Shown piece after piece: positions 12,360-27,242 of a stretch of 64,000 bases of DNA; position 1 is the first letter of the stretch; each line of letters begins with the position of its first letter. The DNA comes from Ptiloglossa arizonensis. Lineage: Eukaryota; Arthropoda; Insecta; Hymenoptera; Colletidae. The notes under the pieces are model-generated. The model was given only the letters and a program-made list of their open reading frames with translations, did no database searches and had not been told where the DNA came from. The translations under genes were made by a program, and so were the position numbers. The stretch spans positions 124,001 through 188,000 of the forward strand of contig NW_027478713.1 of NCBI RefSeq assembly GCF_051014685.1. Reading direction: 5' to 3'.

Positions 12360-13700
12360 CCTATGAGGTATAACGTGTAACGTGTAACGTATAACGTATA
12401 ACGTATAACGTATAACGTATAACGTATAAAATATAACGTATAACTTATAACGTATAACGTATAACCTATGACGTATAACGTATAACGTATAACGTATAAC
12501 GTATAACGTATAACGTATAACGTATAACGTATAACGTATAACGTATAACGTATAACGTATAACGTATAACGTATAACGTATAAAATATAACGTATAACTT
12601 ATAACGTATAACGTATAACCTATGACGTATAACGTATAACGTATAACGTATAACGTATAACGTATAACTAATAACGTATAACGTATAACGAATATCGTAG
12701 AACGTATAACGCATAACGTATAACGTATAACGTATAACGTATAACGTATAACGTATAACGTATAACGTATAACGTATAACGTATAACGTGTAACGTATAA
12801 CGTATAACGTATAACGTATAACGTATAACGTATAACGCATAACATGTAATGTATAACGTATAACGTATATCGTATAACGTACAACTCATAACGTATAACG
12901 TACAACGTATAACGTATAACGTGTAACGTATAACGTATAACGTATAACGTATAACGTATAACGTATAACGTATAACGTATAACGTATAACGTATAACGTA
13001 TAACGTATATCGTATAACGTATAACGTATAACGAATTACGTAAAACGTATAACGTATAACGTATGACGTATAACGTGTAACGAATAACGTATAAAGAATA
13101 ACGTATAACGTATATCGTATAACGTACAACTTATAACGTATAACGTACAACGTATAACGTATAAAATATAACGTATAACGTATAACGTATAACGTATAAC
13201 GTATAACGTATAACGTATAACGTATAACATATAACGTATAACGTATAACGTATAACGTATAACGCATACCGAATAACGTATAACGTGTAACGAAGAACGC
13301 ATAACGCATAACGTATAACGTATATCGTATAACGTATAACGTATAACGTATAACGTATAACCTATAACGTATAACGTATAACGTATAACGTATAACGTAT
13401 AACCTATGACGTATAACGTATAACGTATAACGTACGACGTACAACGTATAACGTATAACGTATAACGTATAACGTATAACGTATAACGTATAACGTATAA
13501 CGTATAACGTATAACGTATAACGTATAACGTATAACGTATAACCTATGACGTATAACGTATAACGTATAACGTATAACGTATAACGTATAACGTATAACG
13601 TATAACGTATAACGTATAACGTATAACCTATAACGTATAACGTATAACGTATAACGCATAACCTATGACGTATAACGTATAACGTATAACGTATAACGTA
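12360..13700. repeat. Segment recurring at 18.66-20.0, 23.9-25.24 and partly 46.3-46.9 kb
   Basis: It begins with block B (12360), then two CTTATAA + CCTATGA groups, D (13074), A (13263) and the G signature (13431). Offsets are 6,294 to the second copy (899 x 7 + 1, from the insertion at 14341) and a further 5,243 to the third. Confidence 0.84.
13431..13444. repeat. G signature, copy 1 (CGTACGA + CGTACAA)
   Basis: A rare two-unit signature that creates a short palindrome, CGTACG. Other copies are at 19725, 24968 and 46521. It marks descent of the 12.4-13.7 kb segment. Confidence 0.88.
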
Positions 13701-14340
13701 TAACGTATAACGTATAACGAATATCGTAGAACGTATAACGCATAACGTATAACGTATAACGTATAACGTATAACGTATAACGTATAACTTATGACGTATA
13801 ACGTATAACGTATAACGTATAACGTATAACGTATAACGTATAACGTATAACGTATAACGTATGACGTATAACGTATAACGTATAACTTATAACGTATAAC
13901 GTATAACGTATAACGTATAACGTATAACGTATAACGTATAACGTATAACGTATAACTTATGACGTATAGCGTATAACGTATAACGTATAACGTATAACGT
14001 ATAACGTATAACGTATAACGTATAACGTATAACGTATAACGTATAACGTATAACGTAAAACGTATTACGTATAACGTATAACGTATAACGTATAACGTAT
14101 AACGTACAACGTATAACGTATAACGTATAACGTATAACGTATAACGTATAACGTATAACGTATAACGTATAAGGCATAACATGTAATGTATAACGTATAA
14201 CGAATATCGTATAACGTACAACTCATAACGTATAACGTACAACGTATAACGTATAACGTGTAACGTATAACGTATAACGTATAACGTATAACGTATAACG
14301 TATAACGTATAACGTATAACGTATAACGTATAACGTATAA

Positions 14341-14348
14341 CGTATAAA
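14341..14348. other. Second phase-shifting 8-bp unit, homologous to the first
   Basis: The same CGTATAAA unit lies exactly 3,662 bp downstream of the first, inside the duplicated copy of that segment. Block starts after it are 6 modulo 7, and this holds to the end of the window. It therefore looks like one insertion event that was later copied, not two independent events. Confidence 0.92.
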
Positions 14349-14467
14349 CGTATAACGTATAACGTATAACGTATAACGTATAACGTATAACGCATAACGT
14401 ATAACGCATAACATGTAATGTATAACGTATAACGTATAATGTATAACGTATAACGTATAACGTATAA

Positions 14468-14698
14468 CGTACAAAGTATAACGTATCACGTATAACGTAT
14501 TACGAATAACGTATAACGTATAACGTATAACGTAACACCTATAACGTATAAAGTATAACGTATAACGTATAACGTATAACGTATAACGTACATCGTAAAT
14601 CGTAAAACGTATAACGTATAACGTATAACGTATAACGTGTAACGAAGTACGTATAACGAATAACGTATAACGTATATCGTATAACGCACAACTTATAA
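14468..14698. repeat. Block E, copy 2
   Basis: Same order of variant units as the copy at 10806, at offset 3,662. It lies within the duplicated segment starting at 13956. Confidence 0.9.
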
Positions 14699-14960
14699 CG
14701 TATAACGTACAACGTATAACGTATAATGTATAACGTATAACGTATAACGTATAACGTATAACGTATAACGTATAACGTATAACGTATAACGTATAACGTA
14801 TAACGTATAACGTATAACGTATAACGTATAACGTATAACGTATAACGTATAACGTATAACGTGTAACGTGTAACGTATAACGTATAACGTAAAACGTATA
14901 ACGTATAACGTATAACGTATAACGTATAACGTATAACGTATAACGTATAACGTATAACGT

Positions 14961-16756
14961 ATAACGTATAACGTATAACGTATAACGTATAACGTATAAC
15001 GTATAACGTATAACCTATGAGGTATAACGTGTAACGTGTAACGTATAACGTATAACGTATAACGTATAACGTATAACGTATAACGTATAACGTATAACGT
15101 ATAACGTATGACGTATAACGTATAACGTATAACGTATAACGTTTAACGTATAACGTATATCGTATAACGTATAACGTATAACTTATAACATGTAACGTAC
15201 AACGTATAACGTATACCGTATAACGTATAACTAATAACGTATAACGTATAACGAATATCGTAGAACGTATAACGCATAACGTATAACGTATAACGTATAA
15301 CGTATAACGTATAACGTATAACGCATAACGTATAACGCATAACGTATAACGTATAACGTATAACCTATGACGTATAACGTATAACGTATAACGTATAACG
15401 TATAACGTATAACGTATAACGTATAACGTATAACGTATAACGTATAACGTATAACGTATAACGTATAACGTATAACGTATAACGTATAACGTATAACGTA
15501 TAACCTATGAGGTATAACGTGTAACGTGTAACGTATAACGTATAACTTATAACGTATAACGTATAACGTATAACGTATAAAATATAACGTATAACGTATA
15601 GCGTATAACGTAGAACGTATAACGTATAACGTATAACGTATAACGTATAACGTATAACGTATAACGTATAACGTATAACGTATAACGTATAACGTATAAC
15701 GTATAACGTATAACGTATAACGTATAACGTATAACGTATAACGTATAACGTATAACGTATAACGTATAACGTATAACGTATAACGTATAACGTATAACGT
15801 ATAACGTATAACGTATAACGTATAACGTATAACGTATAACGTATAACGTATAACGCATACCGAATAACGTATAACGTGTAACGAAGAACGCATAACGCAT
15901 AACGTATAACGTTTATCGTATAACGTATAATGTATAACGTATACCGCATAACGTATAACGTATAACCTATGACGTATAACGTATAACGTATAACGTATAA
16001 CGTATAACGTATAACGTATAATGTATAACGTATAACGTATAACGTATAACGTATAACGTATAACGTATAACGTATAACGTATAACGTATAACGTATAACG
16101 TGTAACGTATAACGTATAACGTATAACCTATGAGGTATAACGTGTAACGTGTAACGTATAACGTATAACGTATAACGTATAACGTATAACGTATAAAATA
16201 TAACGTATAACTTATAACGTATAACGTATAACCTATGACGTATAACGTATAACGTATAACGTATAACGTATAACGTATAACGTATAACGTATAACGTATA
16301 ACGTATAACGTATAACGTATAACGTATAACGTATAAAATATAACGTATAACTTATAACGTATAACGTATAACCTATGACGTATAACGTATAACGTATAAC
16401 GTATAACGTATAACGTATAACTAATAACGTATAACGTATAACGAATATCGTAGAACGTATAACGCATAACGTATAACGTATAACGTATAACGTATAACGT
16501 ATAACGTATAACGTATAACGTATAACGTATAACGTATAACGTGTAACGTATAACGTATAACGTATAACGTATAACGTATAACGTATAACGCATAACATGT
16601 AATGTATAACGTATAACGTATATCGTATAACGTACAACTCATAACGTATAACGTACAACGTATAACGTATAACGTGTAACGTATAACGTATAACGTATAA
16701 CGTATAACGTATAACGTATAACGTATAACGTATAACGTATAACGTATAACGTATAA
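14961..16756. repeat. Mosaic of B, C and A blocks before the large tandem pair
   Basis: B at 15014, C at 15140-15237, B at 15504, A at 15854 and B at 16127, then two CTTATAA + CCTATGA groups and the CATGTAA/TGTATAA pair near 16,590. The order from 15140 onward matches the stretch from about 17.7 kb at offset 2,534 (362 units). Confidence 0.8.
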
Positions 16757-19700
16757 CGTATATCGTATAACGTATAACGTATAACGAATTACGTAAAACG
16801 TATAACGTATAACGTATGACGTATAACGTGTAACGAATAACGTATAAAGAATAACGTATAACGTATATCGTATAACGTACAACTTATAACGTATAACGTA
16901 CAACGTATAACGTATAAAATATAACGTATAACGTACAAAGTATAACGTATCACGTATAACGTATTACGAATAACGTATAACGTATAACGTATAACGTAAC
17001 ACCTATAACGTATAAAGTATAACGTATAACGTATAACGTATAACGTATAACGTACATCGTAAATCGTAAAACGTATAACGTATAACGTATAACGTATAAC
17101 GTGTAACGAAGTACGTATAACGAATAACGTATAACGTATATCGTATAACGCACAACTTATAACGTATAACGTACAACGTATAACGTATAATGTATAACGT
17201 ATAACGTATAACGTATAACGTATAACGTATAACGTATAACGTATAACGTATAACGTATAACGTATAACGTATAACGTATAACGTATAACGTATAACGTAT
17301 AACGTATAACGTATAACGTATAACGTGTAACGTGTAACGTATAACGTATAACGTAAAACGTATAACGTATAACGTATAACGTATAACGTATAACGTATAA
17401 CGTATAACGTATAACGTATAACGTATAACGAATAACGTATAACGTATATCGTATAACGCACAACTTATAACGTATAACGTACAACGTATAACGTATAATG
17501 TATAACGTATAACGTATAACGTATAACGTATAACGTATAACGTATAACGTATAACGTATAACGTATAACGTATAACGTATAACGTATAACGTATAACGTA
17601 TAACGTATAACGTATAACGTATAACGTATAACGTGTAACGTGTAACGTATAACGTATAACGTAAAACGTATAACGTATAACGTATAACGTATAACGTATA
17701 ACGTATAACGTATAACTTATAACATGTAACGTACAACGTATAACGTATACCGTATAACGTATAACTAATAACGTATAACGTATAACGAATATCGTAGAAC
17801 GTATAACGCATAACGTATAACGTATAACGTATAACGTATAACGTATAACGTATAACGCATAACGTATAACGCATAACGTATAACGTATAACGTATAACCT
17901 ATGACGTATAACGTATAACGTATAACGTATAACGTATAACGTATAACGTATAACGTATAACGTATAACGTATAACGTATAACGTATAACGTATAACGTAT
18001 AACGTATAACGTATAACGTATAACGTATAACGTATAACCTATGAGGTATAACGTGTAACGTGTAACGTATAACGTATAACTTATAACGTATAACGTATAA
18101 CGTATAACGTATAAAATATAACGTATAACGTATAGCGTATAACGTAGAACGTATAACGTATAACGTATAACGTATAACGTATAACGTATAACGTATAACG
18201 TATAACGTATAACGTATAACGTATAACGTATAACGTATAACGTATAACGTATAACGTATAACGTATAACGTATAACGTATAACGTATAACGTATAACGTA
18301 TAACGTATAACGTATAACGTATAACGTATAACGTATAACGTATAACGTATAACGTATAACGTATAACGTATAACGTATAACGTATAACGCATACCGAATA
18401 ACGTATAACGTGTAACGAAGAACGCATAACGCATAACGTATAACGTTTATCGTATAACGTATAATGTATAACGTATACCGCATAACGTATAACGTATAAC
18501 CTATGACGTATAACGTATAACGTATAACGTATAACGTATAACGTATAACGTATAATGTATAACGTATAACGTATAACGTATAACGTATAACGTATAACGT
18601 ATAACGTATAACGTATAACGTATAACGTATAACGTGTAACGTATAACGTATAACGTATAACCTATGAGGTATAACGTGTAACGTGTAACGTATAACGTAT
18701 AACGTATAACGTATAACGTATAACGTATAAAATATAACGTATAACTTATAACGTATAACGTATAACCTATGACGTATAACGTATAACGTATAACGTATAA
18801 CGTATAACGTATAACGTATAACGTATAACGTATAACGTATAACGTATAACGTATAACGTATAACGTATAACGTATAAAATATAACGTATAACTTATAACG
18901 TATAACGTATAACCTATGACGTATAACGTATAACGTATAACGTATAACGTATAACGTATAACTAATAACGTATAACGTATAACGAATATCGTAGAACGTA
19001 TAACGCATAACGTATAACGTATAACGTATAACGTATAACGTATAACGTATAACGTATAACGTATAACGTATAACGTATAACGTGTAACGTATAACGTATA
19101 ACGTATAACGTATAACGTATAACGTATAACGCATAACATGTAATGTATAACGTATAACGTATATCGTATAACGTACAACTCATAACGTATAACGTACAAC
19201 GTATAACGTATAACGTGTAACGTATAACGTATAACGTATAACGTATAACGTATAACGTATAACGTATAACGTATAACGTATAACGTATAACGTATAACGT
19301 ATATCGTATAACGTATAACGTATAACGAATTACGTAAAACGTATAACGTATAACGTATGACGTATAACGTGTAACGAATAACGTATAAAGAATAACGTAT
19401 AACGTATATCGTATAACGTACAACTTATAACGTATAACGTACAACGTATAACGTATAAAATATAACGTATAACGTATAACGTATAACGTATAACGTATAA
19501 CGTATAACGTATAACGTATAACATATAACGTATAACGTATAACGTATAACGTATAACGCATACCGAATAACGTATAACGTGTAACGAAGAACGCATAACG
19601 CATAACGTATAACGTATATCGTATAACGTATAACGTATAACGTATAACGTATAACCTATAACGTATAACGTATAACGTATAACGTATAACGTATAACCTA

Positions 19701-21999
19701 TGACGTATAACGTATAACGTATAACGTACGACGTACAACGTATAACGTATAACGTATAACGTATAACGTATAACGTATAACGTATAACGTATAACGTATA
19801 ACGTATAACGTATAACGTATAACGTATAACGTATAACCTATGACGTATAACGTATAACGTATAACGTATAACGTATAACGTATAACGTATAACGTATAAC
19901 GTATAACGTATAACGTATAACCTATAACGTATAACGTATAACGTATAACGCATAACCTATGACGTATAACGTATAACGTATAACGTATAACGTATAACGT
20001 ATAACGTATAACGAATATCGTAGAACGTATAACGCATAACGTATAACGTATAACGTATAACGTATAACGTATAACGTATAACTTATGACGTATAACGTAT
20101 AACGTATAACGTATAACGTATAACGTATAACGTATAACCTATAACGTATAACGTATAACGTAAAACGTATAACGTATAACGTATAACGTATAACCTATGA
20201 CGTATAACGTATAACGTATAACGTATAACGTATAACGTATAACGTATAATGTATAACGTATAACGTATAACGTACAACGTATAACGTATAACGTATAACG
20301 TATAACTTATAACGTATAACGCATAACGTATAATGTATAACCTATGACGTATAACGTATAACGTATAACGTATAACGTATAACGTATAACGTATAATGTA
20401 TAACGTATAACATATAACGAATAACGTATAACGTATAACGTTTAACGTATAACGTATATCGTATAACGTATAACGTATAACTTATAACATGTAACGTACA
20501 ACGTATAACGTATACCGTATAACGTATAACTAATAACGTATAACGTATAACGAATATCGTACAACGTATAACGCATAACGTATAACGTATAACGTATAAC
20601 GCATAACGTATAACGCATAACGTATAACGTATAACGTATAACCCATGACGTATAACGTATAACGTATAACGTATAACGTATAACGTATAACGTATAGCGT
20701 ATAACGTATAACGTATAACGTATAACGTATAACGTATAACGTATAACGTATAACGTATAACGTATAACGTATAACGTATAACGTATAACGTATAAGGTAC
20801 AACGTATAACGTAAAACGTACAACGTATAACGTATAACGTATATCGTATAACGTATAACGTATAACGTATAACGTATAACGTATAACGCGTAACGTATAA
20901 CGCGTAACGTATAACGTATAACGTATAACGTATAACGTATAACGTATAACGTATAACGTATAACGTATAACGTATAACGTATAACGTATAACGTATAACG
21001 TATAACGTATAACGTATAACGTATAACGTATAACGTATAACGTATAACGTATAACGTATAACGTATAACGTATAACGTATAACGTATAACGTATAACGTA
21101 TAACGTATAATGTATAACGTATAACGTATAACGTATAACGTATAACGTATAACGTTTAACGTATAACGTATATCGTATAACGTATAACGTATAACTTATA
21201 ACATGTAACGTACAACGTATAACGTATACCGTATAACGTATAACTAATAACGTATAACTAATATCGTATAACGTATAACGTATAACGTATAACGTATAAC
21301 GTATAACGTATAACGTATAACGTATAACGTATAACGTACAACGTATAACGTATAACGTATAACGTATAACGTATAACGTATAACGTATAACGTATAACGT
21401 ATAACGTATAACGTATAACGTATACCGTATAACGTATAACGTATAACGTATAACGTATAACGTATAACGTATAACGTATAACGTATAATGTATAACGTAT
21501 AACATATAACGTATAACGTATAACGTATAACGTTTAACGTATAACGTATATCGTGTAACGTATAACGTATAACTTATAACATGTAACATACAACGTATGA
21601 CGTATACCGTATAACGTATAACTAATAACGTATAACGTATAACGAATATCGTACAACGTATAACGCATAACGTATAACGCATAACGTATAACGCATAACG
21701 TATAACGTATAACGTATAACCTATGACGTATAACGTATAACGTATAACGTATAACGTATAACGTATAACGTATAACGTATAACCTATGAGGTATAACGTG
21801 TAACGTGTAACGTATAACGTATAACGTATAACGTATAACGTATAACGTATAACGTATGAAATATAACGTATAAAGTATAACGTATAACGTATAACGTATA
21901 ACGTATAACGTATAACGTATAACGTATAACGTATAACGTATAACGTATAACGTATAACGTATAACGTATAACGTATAACGTATAACGTATAACGTATAA
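16757..21999. repeat. Large tandem unit, copy 1 (5,243 bp, 749 heptamers)
   Basis: Landmarks in order: CGAATTA 16785, D 16827, E 16932, partial E 17425, B 18038, A 18388, B 18661, D 19368, A 19557, G 19725, C 20439, C 21153, C-like 21531, B 21783. Every one recurs exactly 5,243 bp later. No mismatching landmark was found, so the copies look almost identical and the event recent. Both ends fall in consensus runs, so the limits are uncertain by about 80 bp on the left and 130 bp on the right. Confidence 0.9.
16932..17162. repeat. Block E, copy 3
   Basis: Offset 2,464 (352 units) from copy 2. It lies in the first 5,243-bp tandem unit, directly after a D block (16827). Its right-hand end (CGAATAA to CTTATAA) is duplicated again at 17,425-17,466. 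Confidence 0.9.
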
Positions 22000-24900
22000 C
22001 GTATATCGTATAACGTATAACGTATAACGAATTACGTAAAACGTATAACGTATAACGTATGACGTATAACGTGTAACGAATAACGTATAAAGAATAACGT
22101 ATAACGTATATCGTATAACGTACAACTTATAACGTATAACGTACAACGTATAACGTATAAAATATAACGTATAACGTACAAAGTATAACGTATCACGTAT
22201 AACGTATTACGAATAACGTATAACGTATAACGTATAACGTAACACCTATAACGTATAAAGTATAACGTATAACGTATAACGTATAACGTATAACGTACAT
22301 CGTAAATCGTAAAACGTATAACGTATAACGTATAACGTATAACGTGTAACGAAGTACGTATAACGAATAACGTATAACGTATATCGTATAACGCACAACT
22401 TATAACGTATAACGTACAACGTATAACGTATAATGTATAACGTATAACGTATAACGTATAACGTATAACGTATAACGTATAACGTATAACGTATAACGTA
22501 TAACGTATAACGTATAACGTATAACGTATAACGTATAACGTATAACGTATAACGTATAACGTATAACGTGTAACGTGTAACGTATAACGTATAACGTAAA
22601 ACGTATAACGTATAACGTATAACGTATAACGTATAACGTATAACGTATAACGTATAACGTATAACGTATAACGAATAACGTATAACGTATATCGTATAAC
22701 GCACAACTTATAACGTATAACGTACAACGTATAACGTATAATGTATAACGTATAACGTATAACGTATAACGTATAACGTATAACGTATAACGTATAACGT
22801 ATAACGTATAACGTATAACGTATAACGTATAACGTATAACGTATAACGTATAACGTATAACGTATAACGTATAACGTGTAACGTGTAACGTATAACGTAT
22901 AACGTAAAACGTATAACGTATAACGTATAACGTATAACGTATAACGTATAACGTATAACTTATAACATGTAACGTACAACGTATAACGTATACCGTATAA
23001 CGTATAACTAATAACGTATAACGTATAACGAATATCGTAGAACGTATAACGCATAACGTATAACGTATAACGTATAACGTATAACGTATAACGTATAACG
23101 CATAACGTATAACGCATAACGTATAACGTATAACGTATAACCTATGACGTATAACGTATAACGTATAACGTATAACGTATAACGTATAACGTATAACGTA
23201 TAACGTATAACGTATAACGTATAACGTATAACGTATAACGTATAACGTATAACGTATAACGTATAACGTATAACGTATAACCTATGAGGTATAACGTGTA
23301 ACGTGTAACGTATAACGTATAACTTATAACGTATAACGTATAACGTATAACGTATAAAATATAACGTATAACGTATAGCGTATAACGTAGAACGTATAAC
23401 GTATAACGTATAACGTATAACGTATAACGTATAACGTATAACGTATAACGTATAACGTATAACGTATAACGTATAACGTATAACGTATAACGTATAACGT
23501 ATAACGTATAACGTATAACGTATAACGTATAACGTATAACGTATAACGTATAACGTATAACGTATAACGTATAACGTATAACGTATAACGTATAACGTAT
23601 AACGTATAACGTATAACGTATAACGTATAACGCATACCGAATAACGTATAACGTGTAACGAAGAACGCATAACGCATAACGTATAACGTTTATCGTATAA
23701 CGTATAATGTATAACGTATACCGCATAACGTATAACGTATAACCTATGACGTATAACGTATAACGTATAACGTATAACGTATAACGTATAACGTATAATG
23801 TATAACGTATAACGTATAACGTATAACGTATAACGTATAACGTATAACGTATAACGTATAACGTATAACGTATAACGTGTAACGTATAACGTATAACGTA
23901 TAACCTATGAGGTATAACGTGTAACGTGTAACGTATAACGTATAACGTATAACGTATAACGTATAACGTATAAAATATAACGTATAACTTATAACGTATA
24001 ACGTATAACCTATGACGTATAACGTATAACGTATAACGTATAACGTATAACGTATAACGTATAACGTATAACGTATAACGTATAACGTATAACGTATAAC
24101 GTATAACGTATAACGTATAAAATATAACGTATAACTTATAACGTATAACGTATAACCTATGACGTATAACGTATAACGTATAACGTATAACGTATAACGT
24201 ATAACTAATAACGTATAACGTATAACGAATATCGTAGAACGTATAACGCATAACGTATAACGTATAACGTATAACGTATAACGTATAACGTATAACGTAT
24301 AACGTATAACGTATAACGTATAACGTGTAACGTATAACGTATAACGTATAACGTATAACGTATAACGTATAACGCATAACATGTAATGTATAACGTATAA
24401 CGTATATCGTATAACGTACAACTCATAACGTATAACGTACAACGTATAACGTATAACGTGTAACGTATAACGTATAACGTATAACGTATAACGTATAACG
24501 TATAACGTATAACGTATAACGTATAACGTATAACGTATAACGTATATCGTATAACGTATAACGTATAACGAATTACGTAAAACGTATAACGTATAACGTA
24601 TGACGTATAACGTGTAACGAATAACGTATAAAGAATAACGTATAACGTATATCGTATAACGTACAACTTATAACGTATAACGTACAACGTATAACGTATA
24701 AAATATAACGTATAACGTATAACGTATAACGTATAACGTATAACGTATAACGTATAACGTATAACATATAACGTATAACGTATAACGTATAACGTATAAC
24801 GCATACCGAATAACGTATAACGTGTAACGAAGAACGCATAACGCATAACGTATAACGTATATCGTATAACGTATAACGTATAACGTATAACGTATAACCT

Positions 24901-27242
24901 ATAACGTATAACGTATAACGTATAACGTATAACGTATAACCTATGACGTATAACGTATAACGTATAACGTACGACGTACAACGTATAACGTATAACGTAT
25001 AACGTATAACGTATAACGTATAACGTATAACGTATAACGTATAACGTATAACGTATAACGTATAACGTATAACGTATAACCTATGACGTATAACGTATAA
25101 CGTATAACGTATAACGTATAACGTATAACGTATAACGTATAACGTATAACGTATAACGTATAACCTATAACGTATAACGTATAACGTATAACGCATAACC
25201 TATGACGTATAACGTATAACGTATAACGTATAACGTATAACGTATAACGTATAACGAATATCGTAGAACGTATAACGCATAACGTATAACGTATAACGTA
25301 TAACGTATAACGTATAACGTATAACTTATGACGTATAACGTATAACGTATAACGTATAACGTATAACGTATAACGTATAACCTATAACGTATAACGTATA
25401 ACGTAAAACGTATAACGTATAACGTATAACGTATAACCTATGACGTATAACGTATAACGTATAACGTATAACGTATAACGTATAACGTATAATGTATAAC
25501 GTATAACGTATAACGTACAACGTATAACGTATAACGTATAACGTATAACTTATAACGTATAACGCATAACGTATAATGTATAACCTATGACGTATAACGT
25601 ATAACGTATAACGTATAACGTATAACGTATAACGTATAATGTATAACGTATAACATATAACGAATAACGTATAACGTATAACGTTTAACGTATAACGTAT
25701 ATCGTATAACGTATAACGTATAACTTATAACATGTAACGTACAACGTATAACGTATACCGTATAACGTATAACTAATAACGTATAACGTATAACGAATAT
25801 CGTACAACGTATAACGCATAACGTATAACGTATAACGTATAACGCATAACGTATAACGCATAACGTATAACGTATAACGTATAACCCATGACGTATAACG
25901 TATAACGTATAACGTATAACGTATAACGTATAACGTATAGCGTATAACGTATAACGTATAACGTATAACGTATAACGTATAACGTATAACGTATAACGTA
26001 TAACGTATAACGTATAACGTATAACGTATAACGTATAAGGTACAACGTATAACGTAAAACGTACAACGTATAACGTATAACGTATATCGTATAACGTATA
26101 ACGTATAACGTATAACGTATAACGTATAACGCGTAACGTATAACGCGTAACGTATAACGTATAACGTATAACGTATAACGTATAACGTATAACGTATAAC
26201 GTATAACGTATAACGTATAACGTATAACGTATAACGTATAACGTATAACGTATAACGTATAACGTATAACGTATAACGTATAACGTATAACGTATAACGT
26301 ATAACGTATAACGTATAACGTATAACGTATAACGTATAACGTATAACGTATAATGTATAACGTATAACGTATAACGTATAACGTATAACGTATAACGTTT
26401 AACGTATAACGTATATCGTATAACGTATAACGTATAACTTATAACATGTAACGTACAACGTATAACGTATACCGTATAACGTATAACTAATAACGTATAA
26501 CTAATATCGTATAACGTATAACGTATAACGTATAACGTATAACGTATAACGTATAACGTATAACGTATAACGTATAACGTACAACGTATAACGTATAACG
26601 TATAACGTATAACGTATAACGTATAACGTATAACGTATAACGTATAACGTATAACGTATAACGTATACCGTATAACGTATAACGTATAACGTATAACGTA
26701 TAACGTATAACGTATAACGTATAACGTATAATGTATAACGTATAACATATAACGTATAACGTATAACGTATAACGTTTAACGTATAACGTATATCGTGTA
26801 ACGTATAACGTATAACTTATAACATGTAACATACAACGTATGACGTATACCGTATAACGTATAACTAATAACGTATAACGTATAACGAATATCGTACAAC
26901 GTATAACGCATAACGTATAACGCATAACGTATAACGCATAACGTATAACGTATAACGTATAACCTATGACGTATAACGTATAACGTATAACGTATAACGT
27001 ATAACGTATAACGTATAACGTATAACCTATGAGGTATAACGTGTAACGTGTAACGTATAACGTATAACGTATAACGTATAACGTATAACGTATAACGTAT
27101 GAAATATAACGTATAAAGTATAACGTATAACGTATAACGTATAACGTATAACGTATAACGTATAACGTATAACGTATAACGTATAACGTATAACGTATAA
27201 CGTATAACGTATAACGTATAACGTATAACGTATAACGTATAA
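22000..27242. repeat. Large tandem unit, copy 2 (5,243 bp)
   Basis: CGAATTA 22028, D 22070, E 22175, B 23281, A 23631, B 23904, D 24611, A 24800, G 24968, C 25682, C 26396, C-like 26774 and B 27026 mirror copy 1. After the CGTATGA unit at 27096 (partner 21853) and a consensus run, this copy leads into an A block (27292), where copy 1 leads into D. Confidence 0.9.
22175..22405. repeat. Block E, copy 4
   Basis: Offset exactly 5,243 from copy 3, in the second tandem unit. The partial right-hand repeat recurs at 22,668-22,709. Confidence 0.9.

Larger units (their letters stand above)
13956..14960. repeat. Copy of 10,294-11,300
   Basis: CTTATGA + CGTATAG at the left end, the 8-bp unit at 14341 and the E block at 14468 all match the earlier copy at offset 3,662. 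To the left, the CGAATAT + CGTAGAA pair sits at a different offset (3,494), so the duplication boundary lies between 13,732 and 13,956. Confidence 0.86.
9573..24848. repeat. Sparse block A territory (8 copies)
   Basis: Starts: 9573, 12087, 13263, 15854, 18388, 19557, 23631, 24800. Gaps reach 4.0 kb (19,606-23,630). Starts are 4, 5 or 6 modulo 7 depending on position relative to the two 8-bp units. Confidence 0.92.

Noticed and set aside
13431..13444. Hairpin or regulatory palindrome at the G signature (CGTACG)
   Set aside because: It is only six bases and arises from two single substitutions in the repeat. It recurs because the segment was duplicated. No stem longer than the repeat's own ACGT is formed.
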